From contig JAHISP010000060.1 of NCBI GenBank assembly GCA_018818165.1, forward strand, positions 124,001-188,000: a stretch of 64,000 bases of DNA. Direction: 5' to 3'. The notes below the pieces were generated by a model, which saw nothing but the letters and a program-made list of their open reading frames with translations, ran no database searches and had not been told where the DNA came from. The stretch comes from Bacteroidota bacterium (GTDB lineage Bacteria > Bacteroidota > Ignavibacteria > Ignavibacteriales > Melioribacteraceae). A program made the position numbers and the translations under genes. Shown here piece after piece: positions 19,003 through 27,795 of the stretch. Position 1 is the first letter of the stretch. Every line of letters begins with the position of its first letter.

Positions 19003-20634
19003 TTACCCAAAAAGTAATTTAACAATAAAAACTGCACCAAGAATTCCAGCTACATCTGCTAGTAAGCCAGCAGGAAGTGCATGACGTGTATTTCTGATAT
19101 TTACAGAACCAAAATAGACTGCTAACACATAAAATGTAGTTTCGGTGCTGCCAAAGAATGTTGAAACAAGAATTCCAATAAATGAATCAGGTCCATGTGT
19201 GGCTATTATTTCTGCCATAATTCCAAGTGAGCCACTACCAGAAAGAGGACGCATAATAGCCATTGGTAAGGCTTCTGCTGGCATTCCAATTAAATTTGTG
19301 AATGGTTCAAGCGCAGCAATTAAAATCTGCATCCCGCCACCAGCTCTAAAAATTCCTATTGCAACTAGCATTGCAACAAGGTATGGTATAATTCTTACTG
19401 CAACATCAAAGCCATCTTTTGCTCCAACAACAAATACTTCATAAACTTTTACTTTTTTAATTGCACCATATCCAATAAACATAAATATTAAGCCAGGTAT
19501 TGCAATTATTGAAATTACATTAATAACTGCTTTAAATAATTCTGGATTTAAAAAAGAAAGTTTTGAAAAAATTACTGTTAAAAGTCCCGTTACAGAAAGT
19601 AATGTTATAATGGCAATAAGCGAAATGAAAACCAATAATCCTTTTCTATAAGATTTTAACCAATTACCATATTCGCCTTTCTTTATTGGAAATTTTTCCA
19701 TAATCTTTGTTGCCGTTATTCCAACCGTGGTTGCGCAAAGAGCACCAAAAATTGAAGTTCCAATTATTACAGCAGGATTGCTACTACCAGAGGCAGCTCT
19801 AATTGCAATTGCAGTAACGGGAATTAAAGTAAGACCTGCAGTGTTAACTGCTAGGAACGTGACCATTGCGTTAGTTGCAGTATCTTTTTTATCGTTAAGT
19901 GTCTGTAACTCTTCCATTGCCTTTAAGCCAAAAGGAGTTGCTGCATTTCCGAGTCCGAGCATATTAGCAGCCATGTTCATTATAATTGAGCCCATTGCAG
20001 GATGATCTGGTGGAATATCAGGGAATAAAAATTTAGTTAAAGGTTTTACTGAGTTGGCAATTATTTTTATTAAGCCAGCTTCTTCAGCTACCTTCATAAC
20101 TCCTAACCACAAAGCCATAATTCCGATAAGACCAAGAGCAATGTTAACAGCAGTTCCTGCATAATCTAAAGCAGCATTTGTTACATCTTTCATCTTTGTA
20201 AATGCAACATCTTCAAGAATTAAATCGCCAGTGATAATTTTACTTGTTTTAATTTCTCTAACTTTAAAACTTCCTAATAAATCATCATCTTTTCCAGAAA
20301 TTTTTGCCATATATTTCCACATTTCTGGCGTTGCATCACTCACTTTGAAAAAAACACTAACAATATCTTTACTTTTATTTACTGATATTTTACTTGTTAC
20401 AAAAATATCATCGTTTTGAACAGTGCCATAAAATTCATTGAAATCATTTGCCAAAACTTTTATTTTGCCTGAATATGCTCCATCAGCTTGAATTGATGTT
20501 GAATCATCAAAAATAATTTCTATTGGAAGTTTATCGCCATTGCGAAATTTGTTATCAGCTTGATCAATAATATCCGTTGTTAATGCTGTTCCAATTCCAA
20601 GTATTAAAAGTCCGAGCCACACATAGTTGAGCAT
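19003..20634 (-). CDS. Fused SpmA/SpmB-type nucleoside-recognition (Gate domain) membrane protein
   Basis: 543 residues. An N-terminal helix leads into a beta-rich extracytoplasmic domain (about 20-150). This is followed by two homologous Gate-domain membrane halves: one around GSIIMNMAANMLGLGNAATPFG (SpmA-like) and one around PMAIMRPLSGSGSLGIMAEI (SpmB-like). In Bacillus these are separate spore-maturation proteins; fused forms occur in non-sporing Bacteroidota. It is probably a transporter or membrane-core protein; the substrate is unknown. Separated from the nitrilase gene by 305 bases. Confidence 0.85.
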   Translation of the reverse strand: MLNYVWLGLLILGIGTALTTDIIDQADNKFRNGDKLPIEIIFDDSTSIQADGAYSGKIKVLANDFNEFYGTVQNDDIFVTSKISVNKSKDIVSVFFKVSDATPEMWKYMAKISGKDDDLLGSFKVREIKTSKIITGDLILEDVAFTKMKDVTNAALDYAGTAVNIALGLIGIMALWLGVMKVAEEAGLIKIIANSVKPLTKFLFPDIPPDHPAMGSIIMNMAANMLGLGNAATPFGLKAMEELQTLNDKKDTATNAMVTFLAVNTAGLTLIPVTAIAIRAASGSSNPAVIIGTSIFGALCATTVGITATKIMEKFPIKKGEYGNWLKSYRKGLLVFISLIAIITLLSVTGLLTVIFSKLSFLNPELFKAVINVISIIAIPGLIFMFIGYGAIKKVKVYEVFVVGAKDGFDVAVRIIPYLVAMLVAIGIFRAGGGMQILIAALEPFTNLIGMPAEALPMAIMRPLSGSGSLGIMAEIIATHGPDSFIGILVSTFFGSTETTFYVLAVYFGSVNIRNTRHALPAGLLADVAGILGAVFIVKLLFG

Positions 20635-20939
20635 ATTTTTCTCACTTATTAGTATTGTTTTAATAACGTAAGTTAAAAATTAAAAATGACTAATTAAACT
20701 TTCAAATTCTATTTTTTTTAATTTGGATTAAATATTGAGACATAGTTCATATTTATTTAAATTCTCAGATTTTTTTTAGCTTTTGATAATTCAATTAAGA
20801 CTTAACTTTTTCATGATATTTTTGTTTCAACTAACTAATCCAAAGTCAAAAAAGTTAATTTGCACATATTTTTTTGAATTATGCTCAATTCATCATTATC
20901 TTAACTAACGAATAATTAAATATATTAAGTGAAAATAAG
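20635..20939. other. Divergent intergenic region, no gene found
   Basis: About 305 very AT-rich bases between two diverging genes. It must contain both promoters, but I cannot pick out convincing -35/-10 pairs, operators or structured RNA. Confidence 0.6.
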
Positions 20940-21704
20940 ATGAAAATTGGTTTAATACAATATTCCCCAGTGTGGGAAAATCCGAAAGAAACTATAAAAA
21001 TAATTGAAGCTTTAATTACAAGTGTTGATTTAAGTGATGTTTCGTTGCTAATATTTCCAGAAATGTCATTGACTGGTTTTACGATGAGTTCAAAAATATT
21101 TGCCGAAGAAATTGATGGTGTTTCATTTACTTATTTTATGCAATTATCACGCAGACTAAAAAAGCACATATTTGCTGGGATAATTGAAAAGGATGAAAAA
21201 GACGTTTATAATTCCCTAATCCATTTTGACAATAACGGTTTAATTAGAGTAGTATACAGAAAAATACATCCATTTAGTTTTGCAAAAGAGGATAAAAATT
21301 TTAAAGCTGGAAATGAGACAATAATTACAAAAGTTAACAATGTTACGTTTGGATTATCAATTTGTTACGATTTGAGGTTTCCAGAATTATACCGCCAATA
21401 TGGCAAAAAGAGAGCCGATGTATTAATAAATATTGCAAACTGGCCGGTTGCAAGAATCCAACATTGGGACATACTGCTACAAGCTAGAGCAATTGAGAAC
21501 CAATGTTATATGATTGGAGTTAATAGAATTGGAGATGACCCTTTTTTAGAATATCCAGGACATAGTGCTGGTGTTAATCCAATGGGAGAGATTCTTAATC
21601 TTAATTTTGCCGAAAGTATTTCAATTATTGAAATAGATGTAGAAAAGGTTAAAACATTAAGAGAAACACTTCCCTTTCTTGATGATATGAAAATGATTAA
21701 ATAA
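20940..21704 (+). CDS. Carbon-nitrogen hydrolase, probable omega-amidase (YafV/Nit2 group)
   Basis: Nitrilase-superfamily amidase of 254 residues with the catalytic triad Glu41 (LLIFPEMSLTGF), Lys108 (YRKIHPFSF) and Cys142 (LSICYDLRFPELYR). YRKIHPF followed by CYDLRFPELYRQY is the pattern of omega-amidases that deaminate alpha-ketoglutaramate-type metabolites, so that is the likeliest role. Its last 8 bases overlap the convergent thioredoxin-like gene. Confidence 0.88.
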   Translation: MKIGLIQYSPVWENPKETIKIIEALITSVDLSDVSLLIFPEMSLTGFTMSSKIFAEEIDGVSFTYFMQLSRRLKKHIFAGIIEKDEKDVYNSLIHFDNNGLIRVVYRKIHPFSFAKEDKNFKAGNETIITKVNNVTFGLSICYDLRFPELYRQYGKKRADVLINIANWPVARIQHWDILLQARAIENQCYMIGVNRIGDDPFLEYPGHSAGVNPMGEILNLNFAESISIIEIDVEKVKTLRETLPFLDDMKMIK

Positions 21705-21939
21705 CTTTTTTTAGTAAACTTATCATTTTTTTTTCGAGTCGGATTAAATCAATTTCCCCATAAGAAAATAGTTTTCCGTCAATAAACAATGATGGAACTA
21801 TAACGGTTTCATATTTCGATTTATTTTGTAATACTTTCTTAAATTTTATAAAATCACGATGCATTATAAATTTTTCCAAATCTTTTTCTGCTCTTGTGCA
21901 TGCACAACAATTCTTTGAAACTACTAAATCAAAATCCAT
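21697..21939 (-). CDS. Small thioredoxin/glutaredoxin-like protein
   Basis: 80 residues with an N-terminal redox motif C11-C12-A13-C14 (SKNCCACTRAEKDLEKF) and the cis-proline segment VPSLFIDGKLFSYGEID, which together give a minimal thioredoxin fold. It has three cysteines in the motif region where glutaredoxin has two. A 22-bp dyad lies 49 bases upstream. Target unknown. Confidence 0.72.
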   Translation of the reverse strand: MDFDLVVSKNCCACTRAEKDLEKFIMHRDFIKFKKVLQNKSKYETVIVPSLFIDGKLFSYGEIDLIRLEKKMISLLKKVI

Positions 21940-21988
21940 ACTTAAACTCTTTTTTTTTTGATGTAAAATAAAAAAGGTTAGGTATAAG

Positions 21989-22010
21989 TACTGTCGTAAT
22001 AATGACAGTA
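21989..22010. promoter_or_regulatory. 22-bp dyad between the Crp-like gene and the thioredoxin-like gene
   Basis: TACTGTC and GACAGTA form a 7-bp inverted repeat with an 8-base spacer. The 22-bp size suits a Crp/Fnr-family operator and the regulator gene is adjacent, but no T-run follows directly, so a terminator is less likely. The half-site does not match the standard CRP or FNR consensus. Confidence 0.4.
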
Positions 22011-22015
22011 AGAAT

Positions 22016-22702
22016 TTATTTAAGTTTTTTCAATTCTTTTTCATTTTGGATAATTAATTTTTTCCTATCAAAATCTATTAAACCTTGAACTCGCAAATCT
22101 GTTAAAATTGTATTTACTGTTTGTCTTGAACATGCAGTTAGTTCAGCAATATTTTGATGCGTAAGAAATGGTTTCAAAAATATTTGCTCACCAATTTTTT
22201 TGCCTTGCTCAAGTGCTAGATTATATATAAAAGAAATTACCCTTTGTTCAGCATCTTTAAAAACTAAATCCTCAATTCGTTCACTATATTTTCTCATTCT
22301 AAATCCAATAAGTTTTGTAATCTCTAAATTGAGTTTTGGGTTTTTCTCAATAAATTGTTTGAAATCGTTTTTACTAATTGCACAAATTAATGATTCTTCC
22401 ATAGTAGTTGCAAAATCCGTTCTCTCGCCATCATCTAAAATTGCCATTTCTCCAAAAACATCACCAGGATTTATTAATGCAACTATTAATTCCTTTCCTT
22501 CTTTGGAAATTCTTGTCAATTTAACTCTTCCCTTTTTCAAAAAGAAAATTGAATTTGAAGGGTCTTCTGCAAAATAGATTGGTTGCGATTTTTTAATTTC
22601 CTGCATTGACGTCATCGAATCTAATTCCATCATCTTTGATTTCTCCATCAATTCAAATAGATTAAAATTTTCGAGATACCACAATTTAGATTTATCAGAC
22701 AT
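22016..22702 (-). CDS. Crp/Fnr-family transcription regulator
   Basis: 228 residues: a cyclic-nucleotide-binding-like beta barrel (about 30-145, with LINPGDVFGEMAILDDGERT) and a C-terminal helix-turn-helix (LTHQNIAELTACSRQTVNTILTDL). GEMAILDDGERTDFATT resembles the cAMP-binding phosphate cassette, so nucleotide binding is possible. There are no N-terminal Fnr-type iron-sulfur cysteines. Its own start region is AT-rich and I see no clear autoregulatory site apart from the dyad downstream. Confidence 0.9.
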   Translation of the reverse strand: MSDKSKLWYLENFNLFELMEKSKMMELDSMTSMQEIKKSQPIYFAEDPSNSIFFLKKGRVKLTRISKEGKELIVALINPGDVFGEMAILDDGERTDFATTMEESLICAISKNDFKQFIEKNPKLNLEITKLIGFRMRKYSERIEDLVFKDAEQRVISFIYNLALEQGKKIGEQIFLKPFLTHQNIAELTACSRQTVNTILTDLRVQGLIDFDRKKLIIQNEKELKKLK

Positions 22703-22989
22703 TTGTACATCTCCAAATGATATTTTGATTAATTAGTTTTAAATATAGTTAATAATGAAAAAAGTATCAGTTATCAATTATTTAATAATACTAATTGTAA
22801 TTTAGACGACAGTTTAAAAATCAGTGTATTTTCTAAAAAATTATCTTTTATAAATATCTGATTTCACAACTCTTTTGAAATAATAAGCGGTTAAGAAAAA
22901 GTGAAAATCTTTAGTTAGGCATATTCATCAAATGAATTTTGTATATTTGCATTTATTTTTAAATTATTATTGAAAGCGACAAAATTTTG
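22703..22989. other. Divergent intergenic region, no gene found
   Basis: About 287 bases between the Crp-like gene and the EamA transporter. A small ATTCAT-CAA-ATGAAT dyad lies shortly before the transporter, followed by TATATTTG, which resembles a Bacteroidota -7 element, but no matching -33 box is visible. Confidence 0.45.
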
Positions 22990-23892
22990 ATGAATAGATT
23001 TGCCCCTTTATTTGTAATTATTGCTGCGTCTCTTTGGGGCGTTGATTCTATTTTACTACGACCACATTTGTACACTCTCCCCGTTCCATTTGTTGTTTTT
23101 CTAGAAAGCATAATTGTTGCCTTTTTATTAACTCCAATTCTTTTTAAAAGATATTATGATTTGAAAAATCTAAGAATGAAGGATATTCTTGCATTTTTGG
23201 GTGTTGCATTTTTTGGTGGTGCACTTGGAACAATGGCAATTACAAAAGCATTATTTTATGTAGAATACATTAATCTTTCCGTTGTAGTTTTAATGCAAAA
23301 GTTACAACCAGTGTTTGCTTTAATTTTAGCTTCATTGTTATTGAAAGAAAAGCTTCCAAAAGAATTTTTTAAATGGGCAACTCTTTCAATAATTGGTGCA
23401 TTTTTAATGACCTTTGGATTAAATCTTCCTAATTTAAATAGCGGTGATTACACAATTGGAGCAGCTTTATATGCTCTTCTTGCCGCTTTCAGCTTTGGAT
23501 TTTCAACAGTTTTAAGTAAACGTGCTCTAAAAAATGTTACATATGAATTGGGAACTTATTTACGATTTGTAACAACTTCCATTATTATGTTTGTTGTGAT
23601 ATTATTGATTGGTGAGTTTTCTGCTGTAAGAGAAGTATCTGAACTTCAGTGGATTATCTTTGGTATAATTGCTTTTACTTCGGGTGGATTTGCAATTTTT
23701 CTTTATTATTATGGACTTAAACGAATTAGCGCCTCTGTAGCTACAATTGCTGAGTTATCATTCCCGCTTACTGCCATCCTTTTAGAATATTTTATTCACG
23801 ATAATATGCTCGATTGGCTTCAATGGATTGGAACTATTATTTTAATCTATGCAATAATTAGAGTTTCAAAATTAAATTTTAGCAAAGAATAA
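22990..23892 (+). CDS. EamA-family drug/metabolite transporter (DMT)
   Basis: 300 residues, hydrophobic almost throughout, with ten predicted helices in two EamA repeats (first about 5-145, second about 155-295). Characteristic features are ASLWGVDSILLRPHL in helix 1 and LQPVFALILASLLLKEKL before the repeat junction. I prefer the ATG at 22990 over a TTG one codon earlier. Substrate unknown. Confidence 0.88.
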   Translation: MNRFAPLFVIIAASLWGVDSILLRPHLYTLPVPFVVFLESIIVAFLLTPILFKRYYDLKNLRMKDILAFLGVAFFGGALGTMAITKALFYVEYINLSVVVLMQKLQPVFALILASLLLKEKLPKEFFKWATLSIIGAFLMTFGLNLPNLNSGDYTIGAALYALLAAFSFGFSTVLSKRALKNVTYELGTYLRFVTTSIIMFVVILLIGEFSAVREVSELQWIIFGIIAFTSGGFAIFLYYYGLKRISASVATIAELSFPLTAILLEYFIHDNMLDWLQWIGTIILIYAIIRVSKLNFSKE

Positions 23893-23894
23893 AA

Positions 23895-23947
23895 AACCTT
23901 CAAAGTTTAGCCGTAATGTAATTCCTTTGGCTATAACCTTGAAGGTT
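23895..23947. terminator. Long inverted repeat between the transporter and pta
   Basis: AACCTTCAA (23895-23903) pairs with TTGAAGGTT (23939-23947). Inner segments GTTTAGCC and GGCTATAAC also pair imperfectly. The position between convergent genes fits a bidirectional terminator, although the hairpin is long. A related AACCTTG/CAAGGTT hairpin occurs at 41898-41931. Confidence 0.6.
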
Positions 23948-23974
23948 AATTCGCAATTATTTTTTGCTCTAATT

Positions 23975-24958
23975 TTAGTCGGCCATTAAACAAGCAAGAA
24001 CAGATGTATTAACAATATCATCCACACTGCAGCCTCGGCTTAAATCAAACAATGGCTTTTTTAATCCTTGCACAACTGGACCAACAGCTTCTGCACCACC
24101 AAGACGTTGAGCTATTTTGTATCCAATGTTTCCAGCATCAAGTGTTGGAAATACTAAAACATTTGCTTTGCCAGCAACTGTACTATTTGGGGCTTTTTTC
24201 TTTCCGATTGATTCCATTGTTGCAGCATCAAATTGTAGTTCGCCATCAATATTCAAATCCGGACGCTTCTCTTTTGCAATTTTTGTAGCTTCAATTACTT
24301 TATCAACATCTTCATGTTTTGCGCTTCCCATTGATGAAAATGAAAGCATTGCAACGTTTGCATCTTCACCTGTTAATTTTTTGTGATTATCCGCTGTTGA
24401 AATTGCAATATCAGCAAGTTGAGCAGCATCTGGGTTTGGAACAACTGCACAATCTGCATAACTGTATGTTTTATCTGGGAAAATCATTAAGAACAAACTT
24501 GAAACAACCGAAATACCTTTTGGCATTCCAACACATTGAAAAGCTGCTTTAAGAACATCACCTGTTGAAGCAGTTGAACCAGCAACTGAACCATCAGCTT
24601 TGCCTTCTCTAACTAACATAGCGCCAAAAAATAAATCTTTCTTCATTATTTCTTTTGCATCATCAAGTGTAACACCTTTGTGCTTTCGTGATTCATAAAA
24701 TAATTCAGCAAATTCTTCGGTTAATTCTGAAGTTTGTGGGTCAATAACTTTTACACCAATTAAATCTATATCAAGTTTTTCAGCATCTGTTTTAATTTTT
24801 TCTTCATTTCCTATTATTATCACTTCGGCAATATTCTCTTTAATCAAAATTTGCGCTGCTTTAAGTACTCTTTCATCATGCGATTCTGGTAACACAATTC
24901 TTCTTTTACGTTGTTTTGCTTTCTCCTTCATTTCAACTAATAGCTTAATTTCGCTCAT
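23975..24958 (-). CDS. pta: Phosphate acetyltransferase
   Basis: Interconverts acetyl-CoA and acetyl phosphate. 327 residues, so the short form without the DRTGG/AAA N-terminal domain. Family blocks include RRIVLPESHDERVLKAA near the N-terminus, GSVAGSTASTGDVLKAAFQ and PTLDAGNIGYKIAQRLGGAEAVGP near the C-terminus. No ackA is adjacent. The ATG follows a TTGAGGAAA site. Confidence 0.94.
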   Translation of the reverse strand: MSEIKLLVEMKEKAKQRKRRIVLPESHDERVLKAAQILIKENIAEVIIIGNEEKIKTDAEKLDIDLIGVKVIDPQTSELTEEFAELFYESRKHKGVTLDDAKEIMKKDLFFGAMLVREGKADGSVAGSTASTGDVLKAAFQCVGMPKGISVVSSLFLMIFPDKTYSYADCAVVPNPDAAQLADIAISTADNHKKLTGEDANVAMLSFSSMGSAKHEDVDKVIEATKIAKEKRPDLNIDGELQFDAATMESIGKKKAPNSTVAGKANVLVFPTLDAGNIGYKIAQRLGGAEAVGPVVQGLKKPLFDLSRGCSVDDIVNTSVLACLMAD

Positions 24959-25252
24959 TTTTTCCTCAATATTTATTATTTTTATTTTATTTCGTAAATA
25001 TAAATAATTACAATTTTATCTTTGTTAGAAAACTTATTTTTTATCCAAAATAATTGTTGATTGTTACAACTCTTTGCTATTTGTTGTGGCACAAATTATA
25101 TCTGCGTTGCAAATTTTTGCATTAATTCTTTTAATCATAAATTTACTTTACTTCTATGTAATTCAAATTTACTCCACATTATAGCATTAGATTTTACTAT
25201 TTTTGCTAATCTATTATTAAAGTAAATGACAAACAGGAATTCTTGAAGCTAA
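24959..25252. other. Divergent intergenic region, no gene found
   Basis: About 294 bases between pta and lptF, AT-rich. It should carry promoters for both directions. I see no convincing structured RNA or operator. Confidence 0.5.
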
Positions 25253-26623
25253 ATGCTAATTTTTAAATACATAATTAAAGCTCATATTGCTCCATTCCTT
25301 TTTTCGATATTTATTCTGATGTCAGTATTTCTACTTCAGTTTTTTATGAAATCTGCTGATCAGCTAATTGGAAAAGGATTAAGCAATATTATAATTATAA
25401 AGTTGGTAGTTTATAATCTTGCTTGGATGCTTATTCTTGTTGTTCCAATGGCTGTTTTAATTTCTACCCTAATGGCATTTGGCTCGCTGGCACAAAACAA
25501 CGAAATTGCTGTTTTAAAGGCATCTGGAATGAGTCTTTACAAAATGCTTGTTCCACCAGTGCTTGGAAGTATAGTAATTGCGGGGCTTCTTGTGTTATTC
25601 AGTAATCATGTTTATCCAGATGCTAATCACGCTGCAAGAGTTTTAATACAAGATATTAGCCGCAAAAAACCAACATTATCACTTGTGCCTGGAGTTTTTT
25701 CTCAAGAAATTCCTAATCAATCAATACTTGCAAGAAAGATTGATAGGAAGACTAATGTTCTTAAAAATTTAACAATTTATGATAAAACAGACCCAAGAAA
25801 TATTTCGGTTATAACTGCTAAACGCGGAAAATTATATTTTACAAAAAATCTATTAAACTTAGTTCTTGATTTACATAATGGCGAAATTCATACCTCAAAT
25901 AATTATGACTACAAGGCTTATAGAAAAATAATTTTTGAGCGCCATAAAATTGTTATGGATGCTAGTCAGTTTTCATTTAGCCAGTCTTCTAATAAATCCA
26001 TACATAGAATGGATAGAGAGCTAAGTGCAAATGCTATGATAGAACGGGTGGATAGTTTAAATATTATTAAGTCAAAATATCAAGCAGAATTAAATGAAAA
26101 ACTAACCAACTATTTTATTGCAAAAGCAAGCACTCAAAAAGAAGGTGTAGTAAAAAAATCGAAGAAGTTTATTTACTTACGAGTTGGTGATAAAATAAAA
26201 GCGGCAAAAGGTACATTGCGTTCTAGCAACAATAGATTAAGGAACAACACAGAAAATATTGATAAATACTGGGTTGAAATTCATAAAAAGTACTCTATTC
26301 CTTTTGCGTGTATTCTATTTATTTTTGTTGGTGCCCCTCTTGGAACTATGACTCGTAAAGGTGGTTTTGGTGTAGCTGCTGGAATTAGTTTAATATTCTT
26401 TTTAATGTATTGGGCATTTTTAATTGGTGGTGAAAAACTTTCCGACCGAGGAATGCTTTCTCCTTTTTGGGGAACTTGGAGTGCAAATGTTATACTCTTA
26501 GCTTTAGGAATTTACTTTACAATTAAAAGTGCAAAAGAGAGAGTAACAATTAATTTTGATTTTCTTAAAAAGTTAATTCCGCAAAAATTATTACCTGCTA
26601 AGGATTTTGATGCTGATAATTGA
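25253..26623 (+). CDS. lptF: LPS-export permease of the YjgP/YjgQ (LptF/LptG) family, first copy
   Basis: 456 residues. Three N-terminal helices within about 1-110, a periplasmic beta-jellyroll, and three C-terminal helices (about 345-435), with the family landmark ENNEIAVLKASGMSLYKML seen as QNNEIAVLKASGMSLYKML. It is about 100 residues longer than its partner because of a charged insertion (about 240-315). With LptG it extracts LPS from the inner membrane. The lptF/lptG naming between the two copies is tentative. Overlaps the next gene by 14 bases. Confidence 0.87.
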   Translation: MLIFKYIIKAHIAPFLFSIFILMSVFLLQFFMKSADQLIGKGLSNIIIIKLVVYNLAWMLILVVPMAVLISTLMAFGSLAQNNEIAVLKASGMSLYKMLVPPVLGSIVIAGLLVLFSNHVYPDANHAARVLIQDISRKKPTLSLVPGVFSQEIPNQSILARKIDRKTNVLKNLTIYDKTDPRNISVITAKRGKLYFTKNLLNLVLDLHNGEIHTSNNYDYKAYRKIIFERHKIVMDASQFSFSQSSNKSIHRMDRELSANAMIERVDSLNIIKSKYQAELNEKLTNYFIAKASTQKEGVVKKSKKFIYLRVGDKIKAAKGTLRSSNNRLRNNTENIDKYWVEIHKKYSIPFACILFIFVGAPLGTMTRKGGFGVAAGISLIFFLMYWAFLIGGEKLSDRGMLSPFWGTWSANVILLALGIYFTIKSAKERVTINFDFLKKLIPQKLLPAKDFDADN

Positions 26624-27692
26624 TAAATACTTAATAAAACAGTTTCTTTTAACAATTATATTTGCGCTGCTAACATTTTTAGCAATTTTTATTGTTATTG
26701 ATTTAATGGAACATATTGATGAATTCATTGATAATGATGTTCCAATTCTAATAATATTTAAATACTATATAGTTTTTCTACCTCAAATGATTCGTTACAT
26801 GACTCCTATTTCTGTGTTACTTGCAGCTCTTTTTGTAACTGGAAAATTATCTGATTTAAATGAAGTTACTGCATTAAAAGCAAGTGGAATGAGTCTTTAT
26901 AGATACATGGCTCCATTCATAATTACAACAATTTTTATTTCTCTTTTTTCAATATATTTTGGTGGTTATATTTCTCCTTCAACCAATAAAATAAAAGTTA
27001 GCATTGAACGCGATTATATGAAGTTTGGAACTTTTACAAGTGGAAATAATATTTTCTTCCAGGATAGTAAAACTCGTATTGTTTCAATTTCTTCCTATAA
27101 TGTAAATACTGAACAAGCTAATATTATTAGCATTCAAGATTTTAACCCTAACAATATTACACAAATGCTTAACAGAATAGATTCTAAAAGAATGAAATAT
27201 GATACTTTATCTGCAAGCTGGACTTTGTACGATGGTGTTCAACGAAATTTCACTAATTCATCTGAAAAAGCAATAAAATTTGATGAAATAAAGCTTGATA
27301 ATTTACATTTTGTTCCAAAGGATATTATAAATAAACAAATCAAAAATGAAGAAATGACTCTTTCGGAACTTCTCCAATTAGCAAAAGAAGAATTAAATGC
27401 TGGCAATAATCCAACAAGAGTAAATATTGAGTTTCACTCACGTATTGCTTTTGCTTTTGCTTCCATAATAACTGTCCTTTTTGGCTTACCACTTTCAACA
27501 AATAAACGCAAAGGTGGTCTTGCTTTACAATTTGGAATAAACCTGGTCATTACTTTCACATATTTGGTTTTTATGAGTATTAGTCAAGCTTTTGGCAAAA
27601 ATGGAGTTATGTCGCCAATACTTACTGGTTGGTTTGCTAATATCGTTTTCTTTATTGCTGCAATGCTAAACATAGCACGAGCACCAAAATGA
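26610..27692 (+). CDS. lptG: LPS-export permease of the YjgP/YjgQ (LptF/LptG) family, second copy
   Basis: 360 residues with the same six-helix plus periplasmic-domain design: EVTALKASGMSLYRYMAP near the second and third helix, and RIAFAFASIITVLFGLPLSTNKRKGG near the C-terminal helices. I take the ATG at 26610, next to a TTG, so the gene starts inside the end of lptF and is translationally coupled. LptB, the ATPase, is not in the window. Confidence 0.87.
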   Translation: MLIIDKYLIKQFLLTIIFALLTFLAIFIVIDLMEHIDEFIDNDVPILIIFKYYIVFLPQMIRYMTPISVLLAALFVTGKLSDLNEVTALKASGMSLYRYMAPFIITTIFISLFSIYFGGYISPSTNKIKVSIERDYMKFGTFTSGNNIFFQDSKTRIVSISSYNVNTEQANIISIQDFNPNNITQMLNRIDSKRMKYDTLSASWTLYDGVQRNFTNSSEKAIKFDEIKLDNLHFVPKDIINKQIKNEEMTLSELLQLAKEELNAGNNPTRVNIEFHSRIAFAFASIITVLFGLPLSTNKRKGGLALQFGINLVITFTYLVFMSISQAFGKNGVMSPILTGWFANIVFFIAAMLNIARAPK

Positions 27693-27724
27693 TAAATAAT
27701 ATTTTATTTGTTTTTAATTTCACC

Positions 27725-27761
27725 AAAAATAATTTTGTTATTGATAATTAAAATTATTTTT
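27725..27761 (+). terminator. AT-only terminator after lptF/lptG
   Basis: A 12-bp perfect stem AAAAATAATTTT/AAAATTATTTTT with a 13-base loop, ending in T residues, 33 bases past the stop of the second permease gene. A pure AT stem is weak, so confidence is moderate. Confidence 0.55.
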
Positions 27762-27795
27762 CGATAATTGTGTATTATATAATTTAAGCAGCGAT

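Noticed and set aside
25087-25104. TGGCAC followed by TGC, like a sigma-54 promoter
   Set aside because: The GG to GC distance is four bases too long for a -24/-12 promoter.
22987-26609. TTG start codons one codon before the ATG of the EamA transporter and of the second Lpt permease
   Set aside because: In both cases an ATG follows immediately, so I use the ATG at 22990 and 26610.
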